Made by a program: the position numbers and the translations under genes | Shown: positions 35,020 through 48,400 of the stretch, piece after piece | Position numbering within the stretch: the first letter of the stretch is position 1 | Layout of the letters: the number at the start of each line of letters is the position of its first letter | NCBI GenBank assembly: GCA_039566865.1 | Contig: CM076943.1 | Location: 46,446,663 to 46,510,662 of the forward strand | Length of the DNA stretch: 64,000 nt | From: Aurelia coerulea | Taxonomy: Eukaryota > Cnidaria > Scyphozoa > Semaeostomeae > Ulmaridae | Reading direction: 5' to 3' | Notes under the pieces: model-generated | Told to the model about the DNA's origin: nothing | What the model saw: only the letters and a program-made list of their open reading frames with translations | The model's database searches: none

Positions 35020-37161
35020 AATCGCTTAGTAAACTCCAAACACATATCATGACATTTCTTGCTTTAAATACGCTTTAGTTTCTCTTTCACTCTGGAGACA
35101 ACCACAACTTGTTTGCGTGATGATATCATGTTTGGGCCATGAACCAAAACAGTTGCTCGTAAGGGTCAGCTTTATTTTCCATAATACAAGCATGGACAAT
35201 TGGACGCCGCAGTGGTGCTTCTTTGTGCTTCGGCGGAGGAGAAATTTATATTACGCTATGGGGGGGGGGGGGTCTAAACTGCCTCCACAGAACGATATAA
35301 ATTTTTCTGTGCAGAAGCATACAAGCTGAAGCATAACTGCAATGTCAAACTACCCATGTTAACTATCCACGACACAATTTATATGCTCTCTAAAATATGC
35401 GTTGTGTACACAAGCTTCGAGTATCAAAAGACATTGCTTTTGCTCGTTGAAGAAAAGAAGAGCTTTAATTTCATACGATCAAATCTCCACTGCCTGGCAA
35501 ACAGGTTTAATTGATATATGGCACCCAATAAAACATTCATTCCAGCTAGCAAACCTTCATAAGTTACAAAAAATCCCGTGCTTATTAACTACAGTCAGGA
35601 ATCTTAGCTTTGGGGTAAAATTGGTACGGCCAAAAAGGGAATAAATCTGGCACAAATCTTCATTTACAGATTTCTCTAGCTGCTAACATTGAAATCGAAA
35701 GTTCGTGGTCTACTGTTTTCCAACCATCAAAGCACCTATTTGAACCCTGCACACCCCTAGTCTTGTAAGATGGTACGTAGCCCAGATAACCAACCAAATT
35801 TATCCCGAACCCCATTTTCTGGCGACTCCAACACAGTCACCCACGCATTTCTCGTAAAAATGTACGCAAAGCTTTGAGCAAAACACAATTTCTATTCCTC
35901 TCAGGAATCTGCAACGCCGTTTTGGTTATTACTCGCATTTTTGGTTGCACGCAATCTTGATTACTTAACCTAGAAAAGAAGAATTTTGCCCAAATACTGC
36001 CAGTCTAACTGCACATATATCCGCAGCAACGAAGCAGACACGGGGCACCCAATTATCTCTTCTACAGTATGAACAATCATGATAATATAGCTTCTGTGTC
36101 CATAAATGCGTCAGGCACTGTCGAGTGGGCTTCAGCATTCCCCTGTAATCTAAGAGTCCTTCTATTTACCAATGGTGCAGTATTTCCTTCTAAAAAGCGC
36201 CAAGTAACAACGAGATTTCCAGCAGAAATGTTGTCTTGCCAGTAATGTTTGTAGATATGCTTGATACAGCTTGCTAAGACATCTCAAATCATGCTTGTCC
36301 TGTATTTATGTACTTATAATTGCAGACGCAAACTTGTGAGACTCTGATCAAGCCGCTTGGTAACTTGTAATCAGTCTAGTAATGTGCCACCAAACTAGTA
36401 ATCTGCTGAAAAGCAAGGTAGCGTTGCAGAAGCTTGAAAAACGTTTGAAACTCCGATTAGGCCGCCTGTTGAGGATTTTGCCATTGACACAAAATGAGAG
36501 AAAACATCCACCAAATGTACTTTGCAATACTATATCGCTGGAATGTATTTGGATTACTTTCTCTACAGAACAAGAACATTCTTGGATCTGCATCGAAGGC
36601 GATGAACAGTGCGAATGGAAAATGAAGCTGGAGTCGTTGGTACTAAATTTTCTAGGTTTTCTGGAACTACAAAACCTTGGTAAAAAGTTCTTGAAATGAT
36701 ACGTTGGAAACTGAGCTCCACGCAGCAATGCTCAACTAGGATTTATCTGTGACAACTGAAAAATCTAAAGCCCCTAGAAATGTTTGTCAGGAGCAAGTGC
36801 AAGGTTTGGCGCATAAGATATGAAATTGGCTCGATAGAGGCAGCGAACTTGTAGTTGTGTAGGCTCAGAACGTATTGCTCACCCACTGCATTTGTAAGGG
36901 CTGAAATCACTGAATTCCCCGAATAGGCTGAAATCTCTTGGGTTCTGGACTGCTATTATCACGTCAAGGTGATGATCATATCGTTTGAAAACGCCTGTCA
37001 TATAAATTCATCATAAACCAAATAATGTAAAATGTACCAAGCTTGCACTATAGGATCAGGAAAGGTCAAAAGTTCACTTCTAACATCACCAATCTAAAAC
37101 AGTCAATTAATAGTACTTTGTTCCAAGAAGAACGTGAAAATTGAAGTTGTTGAGAGCCTTC
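35020..37161. other. 3' flank of the SAFB-like gene, no other gene seen
   Basis: Must contain the 3' UTR and polyadenylation site of the minus-strand SAFB-like gene, but no AATAAA on that strand could be assigned. A poly-G run lies near 35261-35272. Short frames at 36348-36728 exist on both strands without domains. Confidence 0.45.
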
Positions 37162-39491
37162 TTAAAATCTTCTGATATGTGATGGAATTCCATGTCCGTG
37201 CATGGGCAACTTTCCAAGATCTCTCCCATGATGGTTTTGTCCCCTGATGTGCGATCCCTGTAGCATCTGTGGCATCTGAAAGCCTGCGGGTGCCCCGAGG
37301 GTAGGTATGGGGTTTCTTCCTCTGTTCCAGTTATCTTGGCTTGATGGCCTGTAGCTTGCGCTGACTGGCTGGCGTGAAGGGATGATATTTTGAGGCAACG
37401 ACGACTGTTGTGGGAAACCTCTTGTTGGAATATCATTCCTTTGCATTCCACGTGAGAAGGAGTCTCGTTGATCTGCTTCTGGTCCATGTTGGGAGTAACC
37501 TCTTGGGATAGCATCTCTGGGCGGCTCCCGCGATGGTAGCTCTCTAGAATGGATTGGCTGGCTTGGGGGAAGTCTTGATCTCTGGTCAGGAAGGATTGCT
37601 TGCGCAAGAAGCTCTTGGGCCCGTCTGGAAATGTCAAGATCTGGTTCGCTGCGTCTGCTAAGATCTTCATTCTGGGTGTATGGAAATGGCATACGTTCGG
37701 CTTCACGGGTATGTACACCACGATTTGCGCGGACATCTCTTTCAATAGCGGGCACACGATCTCTGTCGTCACGCCTGGTATCTCGACTATGATCACGTCT
37801 TTCTTCACGCCTCTCTTCACGTCTTTCTCCTCTCCAGTCAGGAGCATCTGTCTGTGGCAATCTTCCTGCTGCTGCAATCGTCAAGGCATCATTAACAGAC
37901 ATAGTAACTTGTTGATCAAATGTGCTTCCAAGAATTCCACTGACTCCAGCACGCTCAAGAATCTCAGTCAGTGTTTTAGGTGGGTTTCTAAGCTCTGCAG
38001 TATCAATACGAGGCTTGTCTTCAGTATCATAATATTTGATCCCTTCACCATCTCTACTGCTAGTGCGCTCTCGACTGCTCTTGTGATCTCGGCTACTTCC
38101 GTGGTCCCTGCTGGAACGTTCTCCTCTGCTACTAGAACCGGAGTGCCTACTATCAGACATTTTGCTTCTATCCAAATCTCTGAGGACATCTGTCGCAGAT
38201 CTTCTTGTTGGAGAGCGTTCCCTCTCATCTCTAGATGTCACAACTCTTCTGTAGTCACGTGCCGCAGTTAGGCCTTCTCTAAGATCATCTTTATCTCTTA
38301 CTGACGGCAAATCCATCCTTCTGCTATCGCTTGTACTGATCGGCGATCTCTCTCTTGTCCTGCCCGGGGGGTAAGAGTAGGGAGACGGCTCTCTACCAGC
38401 TCTAGTTTTGTGACCATCATCTCGAGATGAATGCCGGCTACCATCTTTTCTGGCTGGGGAGAAATCTGAATGGCTACTTGCATCTTGTCTTCCTCTCTCT
38501 ACTGTTCTTGACTGGTTATAATCAGATACTCTCGCTTCACGAGCAAACTGCGATCCTCCAAAAAAGTCAACTGGCCTGGCTTGCTGTCCTTTCGGGAGTT
38601 CTTGAGCGTGCTGTCTTTTCTGATCCGGGAAATACTCATCTGGTCTTGTACTTTCAACTTTGCCAGGTGGTGCTGCACGTTTTAACGCATATCTTCTTTC
38701 AACTTCAAGCCTTTCCCTTTCCAAACGTTCTCTTTCAGCTTTGATTCTTTCAAGCTCTTCTTTTTCCCGTCGCAGTCTTTCTCTCTCAACTCTTTCCCTT
38801 TCCTGTCTCTCACGGTCAAGCCTTTCCTTTTCAACTCTTTCCCTCTCCTGTCTTTCACGTCTTTCCTTTTCTAATTTCGCTTCTCTTTCTCTTCTCTCTT
38901 TTTCTAGGCGCTCCTTTTCTTCTCGTTCTCTTTCCTTCTCTCTCCTCTCCTGGGCCAACCTTTTCCGTTCTCTCTCTTTTCTAAGCTCCCTTTCGCGTTC
39001 AATTTCTCTTACCCGTTCCCGTTCTCTTCTCTGCCTCTCCTCCTCTTTTCTTGCTCTTTCCCTTCTCTCGCGTTCTCGCGCTTCCTGTGCCTTCCTCCTT
39101 TCTTCTCTAAGCTCCCTTTCTCTTTCACGCTCTTTTCGTCTTCTCTCTTCTCTGAGTTTCTTTTCTTTCTCAATTTTTATGTTTCGTTCTCTTTTCAACT
39201 CATCTAAAGACTTCAACTTTTTGTCTGAATCAGACTTCCCCTTTGAGTCATCAGTTCTCTTTGAGTCTTTGCTTTTTGATCTGTCTGGGCTTCGTCGACG
39301 TTCTCGACTTCTGGAGCGATTTCTGCCACGGCTGTCAGGCTTGCCTTGTCTGTCGGATCCTCTTCTATCTGACCTTGAATCCTTCTTCTTATCGTCAGAT
39401 TTTCTGGCATCAGATTTCTTGTCAGCATCTGATTTCTTTACTTGGTCTTGGGAAGATTTTGATGAGTCCTCCTTCTTGCTTGGGGTAGTAC
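37162..39491 (-). CDS. SAFB-like last coding exon: R/E coiled coil and C-terminus
   Basis: Acceptor TCCTCTAG before 39491; stop at 37162-37164. It encodes 775 residues and a stop. First comes Ser/Lys/Asp-rich sequence, then an SR-like stretch ([12 protein letters not shown]), then about 230 residues of nearly unbroken R/E repeats that should form a long charged helix. After that come RRYALKR, SR-type motifs ([16 protein letters not shown]) and a Pro/Arg/Gln-rich tail with scattered RG but no strong RGG box. The long opposite-strand Ser/Leu frame at 38660-39583 is the shadow of these codons. Confidence 0.93.
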
Positions 39492-42400
39492 CTAGAGGAG
39501 TTTGGAATATTCTTAGGGCTGAATGGGGGAAAAGAACCATAAACAACAAAAGGATTCTAATCTTCAATGACTCTGTGATATGAATTCCATTTGACCAACT
39601 GACGAGCCTGTTTATAAGGCGCCGTTTACACGATACCGTTTTCCTTTCATACCGGATTGGCTTTATATCGGATTGGCCTTCTGTTTACACGATACCGTTT
39701 TCATTTCATATCGGATTGGCCTTCTGTTTACACGAGAACGCAACTATCCGATTTGCTTCATACCGTTTTCGCGTTTTCAAACGAAAACGCTCTGAAAGTG
39801 GCGTGAAATGAATCCGATATCGTGTAAACGGTCGAATCCGGTGTCAACTCAAAACGGAACCTCTCTATCAATTCTACGAGCCTCCTATTCATCTGTTGCA
39901 CTGCGCAGTGGGTCGTAAAACTAGGTTAAAACAAAGGTGAATCCTTCGCAGCACAAGACAAAGCCTTTCCGTGTAAACAGAACCCCAATCCGATATAAAA
40001 TGAAAACGGTATCGTGTAAACAGAAAAATTTTCGTATCGGATTGCCACCTCCAATCTGATATGAAAACGGTATCGTGTAAAGGTCATACAAAGGAAAAAC
40101 TTCAAAGAGCAAAATATCAACGTCTCTCCCCTAAAGTCGGACATTGAAACTTTTGAAATCGTCTGACAGCATATTGTTTTAGGCTGACAAGATTACAAAA
40201 AATATAATCAGATAGTTTTGACTTTATAATCTTGATTCTAGACAAATTGGGAAATTTTCATTTCTGCGTTACCTAAATGCTGCAGTGGGCCGTCTTCATA
40301 ATATCAGTGGCGCTACTCAGTGTATTGTTTTTTTGTTTCTGTTCTGTATAATTTGTGGCAAGCTTACATTTATTCTTGTATATACTGGGTGAGTCAGAAA
40401 AAACGTGGGCGTTTGCCAATTTTCATTGATACCGCTTACATAACTGACTTCTTTTTTTAAATTTATTGCACAGAAGAAAGTCCGACTTAGACACGAAAAT
40501 TTGTTTGATCGAAATTGGTCTTTCCATTGCATACTTTAGTAAAGTCGTGTTTTACAAGACTCTTAAAGGCCCCATCCACACGTATCCGGATATTTTTGAA
40601 AACGCATAATTTTTTTATCCGTTTTGGGTTGGCGTCCACACGTAGATGGCGTTTTCGGTCACCGAAAATGAAGCTCTTCGAATATGCTCTCAGGAGTGGA
40701 TCTTTTTGAAAATGCCGTCTTCATGTTGTCGTGTGGACGGATGAACACGGAGCTTTTCGAATACGCTGACGTTACAGCATCGATTTACTACTGTGGCAGC
40801 ATTTACCGCAAGAAATAAAACAATCTAACAGCTTTCCTATGTTCAAAAAACGAATTAGATGCTGGAATGGTGGAAAATGCAACTGTAGGCTTTGCAAAGT
40901 ATATATCCCGCAGGTTGGGTTTCTAACATGATAGATTTTAACTCTGATTTGTCCTGTAATATTTATTAATAGTTTTATTGTAAATTATGTACATTGTAAA
41001 TAGTAGGCCTTAATTAGCTGTAATTTAGCTATTCATTATTTTAGCCTACTTTAAATAGATGTTTAATAATTAATAATGAAAACAATACATATCAGAGCAT
41101 GCCCATGGGTCTTTGGGGATCACGCAAGGGCGTTTTGGTTATCTGTTTTCTTCCATTGAAGTTTGAATATCGACTGTCGTTATTGAATATCAAATTTTGT
41201 TATCGAATATCGAATTTCGACTGTTGTAGCGTTTTCATGAGGACCGGAATATTTTCGAAAACGCTCCTCGTGTGGATGTGGATCTTTTTCATATGGACCT
41301 TTTATAAACGGATAAAAAAGATGTCTTTACAAGAATATCCAGATACACGTGGACAAGGCCTAAAATAGCCCTTCAATTCCATTTATATTTATGCACGTGT
41401 GAACGTCTAAACCATGACAAACATAAGGTTTCTAGCAACAAATTGAACCAAGGCATGCAATGTGTTAGAGCACAAAATGAAAAGCTATTGTAAATAGTTT
41501 CTTATCTCTTGGAACAAGGGCAGATAATGTTACAATAGGATCCGCTACTTTTGGTTGGCACCTAATTACAAATCGATTAGCGATTGCAGACAAAGGAAAT
41601 TCAATGCCTTGTCGGTCAAATTAAAACAAAAACAAAGCGAGCTGCAAAGGTTGCTCTGGAACCAAGGAACCAATGGTTTTCAAGAGCAAATATGAGCATA
41701 TATCGAAAGAAGAAAGATATATCTAAACTTCTACCTCGGGCATCTTTTTGGTTCAGAAGCCGAGCAGTAAGTGTATTAATTACACCTAAAAAGGAGAATC
41801 GAATCAATCCACTTTTGAACCAAACAAATAACATGCCCGAGACAGAAGTGTAGATATATCCTTCGTCTTTGGATTTATGCTCATCTTTGCTCTTAAAAAC
41901 CATTTCTGAAATGCATAACAATCCAGCTAGCTACCTTAGTTTCAGAGCAATTTTTGCAGCTTGACTTGACCAACCACGCATAGGATCCACTTTGTCTGAG
42001 AAGTTCTTCCACAAGTGATACTTTTCACCAAAAAAGCTTCATCACAAAAATTGCAAACAAATATGGAAAGAAACGATCGACTTTCACAAACTAAGTTTCA
42101 ATGGATAATTCAATTATTCAACTGCAACAAACCTGATTTTATCTGCTTTCACCTGACTAAATGTGGCTTGTTAAATGCCCTACGTTTTATCCGACCTACC
42201 TGGTAGAACGGTCAAGTGAAAGAATCATAGCTTTGCTTACAAGCTTTAAGATCGGGCATTCAAATTAAGTATTTATTCAAGGCTAACGTTGTAAAATCAT
42301 TCCACTAAACTTGTTTGTTCCGTTCTAAAACTAAGAGCAATTTTGCTCAAAATATCATTATAAAGATTCTTCGTGCAATTGTTGTCCAATGACATGAAAG

Positions 42401-45400
42401 AAAATTGCGTATTTCTGTTCCGTAAAGACGTCTGGTCTTTTCACTTTCAAAGAGGATCAACGATATAGTAATTCTGAAGATTAAAGCTAGGAATTCAACC
42501 GAAAAAATTTCTCACCTGATTTTTGAGGCCTGGAAGATTTCTGTGGTTGTTTCTTGTCATCTCCTTTCTTATCTACAACAATAAGAAAGAATGTTTCAAT
42601 CTAGGATCTGAACTCAAACTAGGGCCTGTTCATATGGAGAAAGTTTCCCCGAAATTTTTCCGTTTCACCGAGAAACTCGCTCAGCTGAGGTAATATTCTT
42701 GACCTTTCATATGAGAAAAGTTTCCCCGGCAAGCCAGGGAATTAGAACAATAGCTCTTTGTCTCTGACGCCAAAGGATTCAAAAGGATTAATGATAAAAA
42801 AAGAAGTTTCTCCGCCTAGCCGGGAAAATGTGTTCATAAGGGAAAATATTTCCTCGGTTAGGCGGGATCCCAGTAGAGTTCAAGCGAGATCTCGGCAAGC
42901 CGGGGAAATGCTTTCTCATGTGAACTCTCATTCTATTTTATGTGGTAATGCTGTATGAGGCGGGATCTCGGCTGAGCGATTTCCTCGGTGAAAGGGGAAA
43001 ATGCCGGGGAAACTTTCTCCATATGAACAGGTAGACTTATGACATTTCGTCCCTTGTTTCCCTGCGTTCTTTGATTTGCAGATATCACTTGCTCAGTAGG
43101 GACTCATTTTTCATTACTCTTATAAAATGGGCCCCCTGTGTCAAAATGGCCTAAACCAGTGGGAGTTCTCGTACACTCAACAAAATCGCTTCAATTTCTG
43201 GTTTAAAGAACTTCAACATTGAAAAGCAAACTTGTAGTACAAAGAATACTGTTTTACGAACCTACTCATCTCAAAATGCATCAAATACATCAAATAGCAC
43301 TACCCTGCAAAATATCTTTGCAAAATATTGCAATGTTCTCGGCTTTAGTGACTCTACCATTTCATGGTTCAAATCTTACCTCCAGGACCGATCATTTTCT
43401 GTAAATATTGGAAAAGAATATTCAAACCCTGGCAATTTGTCATGTGGAGTTCCTCAGGGGTCAATTCTTGGTCCACTCATTTTCCTCCTGTACGTGAACG
43501 ACATGGCGCGGGCAGTTGACTGTGACTTACTGCTGTACGCAGATGATTCCTGCTTAATATTTCGAGACAAAGACATTGAAAAAATAAATACCACCTTGAA
43601 TAGAAACTTCAACTCTTTATGTGATTGGTTTTTGGAAAACAAATTAAGCATCCATTTTGGAGAAGACAAAACCAAATCCATTCTTTTCAGCCGAAATAGA
43701 GGCAAAAACTTAAAAAAGCTTGACATCAGGAGAGGCGAAATAGAGATAAAACAACACTCAAAGGTCACATATCTTGGATGTATTCTGGAAGAAAATCTCT
43801 CTGGGGAATCAATGGCAACCAAAATGCTTGGAAAAATAAATGGCAAGCTGAAATTCCTATATAGAAAACAAAGCTTTCTGGATAACTCCCTTCGTAGATT
43901 GCTTTTAAATGCTCTTATCCAACCCCACTTCGATTACGCATGCACCTCATGGTTCCCGATGTTGAATAAGAGGTTGTCCAAAAAAATCCAATCAGCCCAG
44001 AACAAATGCATTCGCTTCTATCTGCATTTAAACAACACAATACATGTTGGGGCTGCAGAATTCAAAGCCATAAATTGGCTTCCGACAAAGAACAGAGTTG
44101 ATCAACATACATGTGTAAATATAATGAAATTTTTCAAGGGAACAGCTCCAGCTTATACTGACGAAATATTCCACCCAATTGACCAAAGCCGAGTGACACG
44201 AAGGTCCAAGTTTAAATTAAACCTTCCTTTCTGCAAAAGTAACACTGGCCAAAAATGCCTGTCGTACTTGGGACCAAAAATATGGAATAGCCAATCTTCT
44301 GACTTAAAATCCATAACTAATATAAACTCTTTTAAGCACAAAATCAAAGAAAATTTTTTCCAAAATATACAGAGAGAGGAAAACGACGTATATGTGTTCT
44401 ACTAAAACCACGTCCTCTCTCACACTCAGTATTCAGTCTTTATTGAAAAGAACATAAAGATATATTATTATATATACTTTTTTTTTTTTTTTTTTTTTTA
44501 CAACCACCTCTAAGGGGACCATTACGGAAATAAGGTCAACTCGATCTTTTAATGCTATCCCTGCCACTATGATTAGGGGTGTTTCTTAATTTATATTTAA
44601 TGTATTGTTATGTAAATTTACGTATTTTAATTACTCTGTAGTATTTTCAAATTGTAAATTTTTAATTTTGTGGTGAATTTAAACATACATACATACATAT
44701 GTTGCTACTTTTTTCGTGAAAATTAATATTTGAGAAGTGGCGATTTTGACAGAGTCAGTTCCGCAAAATTGTCTCCCTCCGCCTCATTTGTCAAAACATT
44801 TTTATAAAATTTTGTCAGTCGTTGCACAATAAGTAGCAGCAAAAAGTCAGAAAGTTTCCAGGCCATAATTTTTCTCCTGGCAGAATTATAACAAAAAGTC
44901 TACAAGGGGGTGATTTGCCCCCCCCAAGGGTTAAACTTTGCTTTTTGATTACAAAGTCCTTTGTAATCTAAGAAGGGGCTCCGATGTCAGTCAGAAAGTC
45001 AGAAAGTCAGAAAGAAAGAAAGAAAGAAAGAAAGAAAGTCCGTCACGCTCGTTAAAACAATTAATTAACGTTTTATCTCTGCTAATTGGCACTGAAGTAA
45101 AGAAAGCGCACAGAAAGCGCATGCAAGACAGAAGTTTCCCGCGATCCTATAGCAACATTTGACGTCGGCTTATTTCATGTTAGACAGATTTGACACCGTA
45201 AGATGGATAAATCACCATGATGTTTACCCTGGCACAACAACAAATTTACTCAGAATTGGCACGTTCTTGACTTCATTAGCAGCTTAATGATGTTAAAACA
45301 ATCGTTTTCTAGAACGAACGTATCATTAGCCACTTATTGATAGTATTCATTATGCAAATAAGTCAAGTTTAGAGGATGATGTAACCGGCGGCCTGCACAG

Positions 45401-48400
45401 AGGCTAGCATTCGCAGCATCACCGAAGGTAGAAGGACCGTCCTCCTACACAGCTACGGATGCAAACGTCGCAGGTGAAGTTGAGAGGAAAGGTGCAGAAT
45501 TCCAGCAAACAATGGCCCCATTGACTGGGGGAAGGCACGTGATCACACTGAACCAAAACATCTTCATGCATGTGAATCTGCACAGAGGTTATTTTCGTGA
45601 CTGCTTGTCTCAAACTAGATGCCCGCGAATAGAAACGTTCTGCAGGGTTCTGCATAAACATAAGTAATTTTGCATCATCGTAAATCTCACATGACATCTA
45701 ATTTGAGACATACAAGGCGCTTGATTTTTTATTGAAGGCGACTTCAGCAGCAACACTCATCTCTCTGACTATAGCTAAAAACAGCATCAACGATCATTTG
45801 GGGTTATGAAGAAATCAATTTTCAGATTTTCTTATGCTTGCTTAGCTCAGGACGGACTTTGTAATCATCCAAAAGGATCTTATGTTTCAATCTTGCTGCT
45901 GGATCCTCTGACGCTCGGGGTATTCTAAGAAGTCTCAAATTCAGGTAAAATTTCTTTGAAGTGTAATGCAAACAAAGTAAACATATCAAACAAATTATCA
46001 AAGGCTCCAAAGCATCCTTTGCAGATTTTCAATCATCAGTTCTCACCCTTTAGATTTCTATCGTGTATGGAAATATAGTTTCATTGAACAAGTTAATGTG
46101 TGCTAAATTAAAATTTTGTGCTGCCTATTTTTCAATCAAATTAATCAATACCGAATGAGTCAGAAAAAAGAATCCCTGCTTGGAAGGCCACTGTTCCATG
46201 AATATCAAAGCAATAATATTGAAAACTGTCTTGTTTTATTGCCAATATGCCAATTAGGTTCTGTAATTTACCCGACTTTAATCGGCCATTCCTTCCCATG
46301 GATATGGGTGATTTTCTGCAGAAAGCCCCTTCCAAAAACCTGCAAAAACGAACGAAAACAATGAGCAAATTTTCCTTTCTAATATTGACGACACTCATAA
46401 ATTCATGTATTTTGTCCTCTTGGGAGAATGGAATCCCCATGAATAGGTCATCGATACCAGGGGGGGGGGCTTCTTCATCCTCCCAAGAGGATAGCACGTG
46501 CTAAAGCGTCCACAAGTCGTTGCTGTAAGGCCATTTTAAGGCAGAAATGTTAGGGAAATTGTTCATGATATTAGGCACGTTTTGAAGGTTTTTTGAAGAG
46601 GCTTTCTTGAGAAAATCCGTCATAATTTCAGAATGGAGTGGCCGATTTCAGTCAGGTAAATTTTACAGTAGATTTGAACATTTCTACCATTAAACTATAT
46701 ATTTGCCGATATCATTGTCTTGATATCCAGGGAGCCGTGACCTTTCAAACGGGGATCCTTTTTTTCTGACTCACCCTGTAGAATAATGAATAAAACATTA
46801 AACTTCATTCCAACTTACCTTGCTTTGGTTGAGGCTTCTTTGGGGTAGGATCATTCTTGGCCTAAAAGCATGAACAGACTCATAATAATAATAATAATTT
46901 CAATAGAGATTAACTGACAACTTTCGTTTGATGATTGAAAAGAAGGTGATACTAGTCAAGAGTGGGCTATTCATGTGGACTTAATGCCTCTAAGTAGCAT
47001 GCTTTTGACCCTATCTGACATGGGCATTTTGAAACACTCAATGCTTGGGGGTGGATTCCACCCCCCTGTTTATATCTGTTGTTATAAGAGATATGGCAAC
47101 CTTATTTGGCACAGAGGTAGTTCATTATATAAACAATGAAAATGTGAAAGCATAATTCAATTAGCGATTATGTTGTTGATGCTGGAGTATGATTATGCCA
47201 CATGACATCATATAAATGAAAGCATGCTAAAAGGTCATGAAACTTGACTTTCCATCAAGAAATGAAATATATGGATCAAAACATATCTGAATTCATAATT
47301 CAGACCTAATTGAACTAATTAAACAAGATTAAGACAGATACAGTTAAGCCCAAAATTATTCATACCTATATGCCAAATTCTGAGTATTTTGCATCATTCT
47401 ATTTGAGGACCAATTTACTGTGGCTGAAGTTTCGTTAGAATGTGATAAAAGGCTGAAACAAGTGCTACAAGAGACAGTTCAAAGAACAAAATATCTTGTG
47501 AATTGGTTGGCAAATATAACGATTATGGCAGAGTGTGGCATGAACACTTGATCACGATGGAGACAAGGCTAAAAAACAATGTCCACATTGTTAATAGTAT
47601 TGCTCTATGATACAAAGTTAAACTTACCAAATCCCAGAGGCCTTCTGCAGAAAAAAGAAAAATGTGTAAAAGATATTATGGGGCTGGAATCCTCCCCCCA
47701 GGTCAGATAGGGTTGAGAAACTTACCCTTTCGACAGTGATAACTTTACTGTGTATCTCTGTTTTGTTCAAATTCTCAATACATTTTGTTGCTTCTTCGTA
47801 AGAAGACATTGTAACGAATCCAAAGCAATGAGTCCCTGGTGAACGAGCACTTGTGACAACTTTGGCACCAACAACCTGCAGAATAGATAAATGTGGTGAA
47901 AAGTTGATCTCCTTGACAAAATGATATTCATTCTGAAGATTGCACTAAAAAATAGTTTCCTGAATAATCAGCTAACATTGGTGATGGTAAATTGTAGATC
48001 TGAAAAACAAGAGATGATAAAAAACTGGCTAACATCAAATAAGTAGAGTATATATTTTCATGTCTTCTATTTTTGATTTTATATCATTCAACGTGATTTT
48101 CAAGTTCTTTATCACAACCAAGGGAAGCCTTTCTTAGTCTGTTTCATTTGTTTTGGTTGCAGGATTTAAAATCAAACCTCTGTCCATGAGCAGGGAACAT
48201 CAAGAGTTTTTCAATATAATTATACCGGGTGACCCAGAAAAAAGTGACCCAACGCAATCTGTCATAGACAAAAAAGGAAGTGGCTGATTGAAATATTTCA
48301 AGCGTTGTTCTGTCGCTAAAAGACTGGCCTACATTATGAGTATTTTTTTGCATTTTTTGGTTATGGTAAAGCTCCTAAAAGGATTTCGAGGAAAAGGGCA

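Noticed and set aside
34761..35078. A 105-codon plus-strand frame.
   Set aside because: It spans most of the short TTAA-flanked foldback and runs past its end with no recognisable protein feature.
36348..36728. Overlapping frames of over 100 codons on both strands downstream of the SAFB-like gene.
   Set aside because: No domain, no splice context, and each is the complement of the other. They may partly be 3' UTR.
38660..39583. A 307-codon Ser/Leu-rich plus-strand frame.
   Set aside because: It is the reverse complement of the R/E codons of the SAFB-like coiled coil, a known artefact of such repeats.
45822..46010. A minus-strand frame ending [20 protein letters not shown], considered as an exon upstream of the p53-like candidate.
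   Set aside because: It terminates in its own stop codon, no donor was found, and it does not resemble any p53 segment.
46141..46497. A 118-codon minus-strand frame.
   Set aside because: It lies wholly inside a mariner-like foldback element and has a partial mirror frame on the other strand.
47638..47654. A 17-nt micro-exon (CTGCAG acceptor, GGTAAGT donor) between SAFB-like exons 6 and 7.
   Set aside because: 17 nt would break the frame, and VER|AKNDP joins perfectly without it and matches the family.
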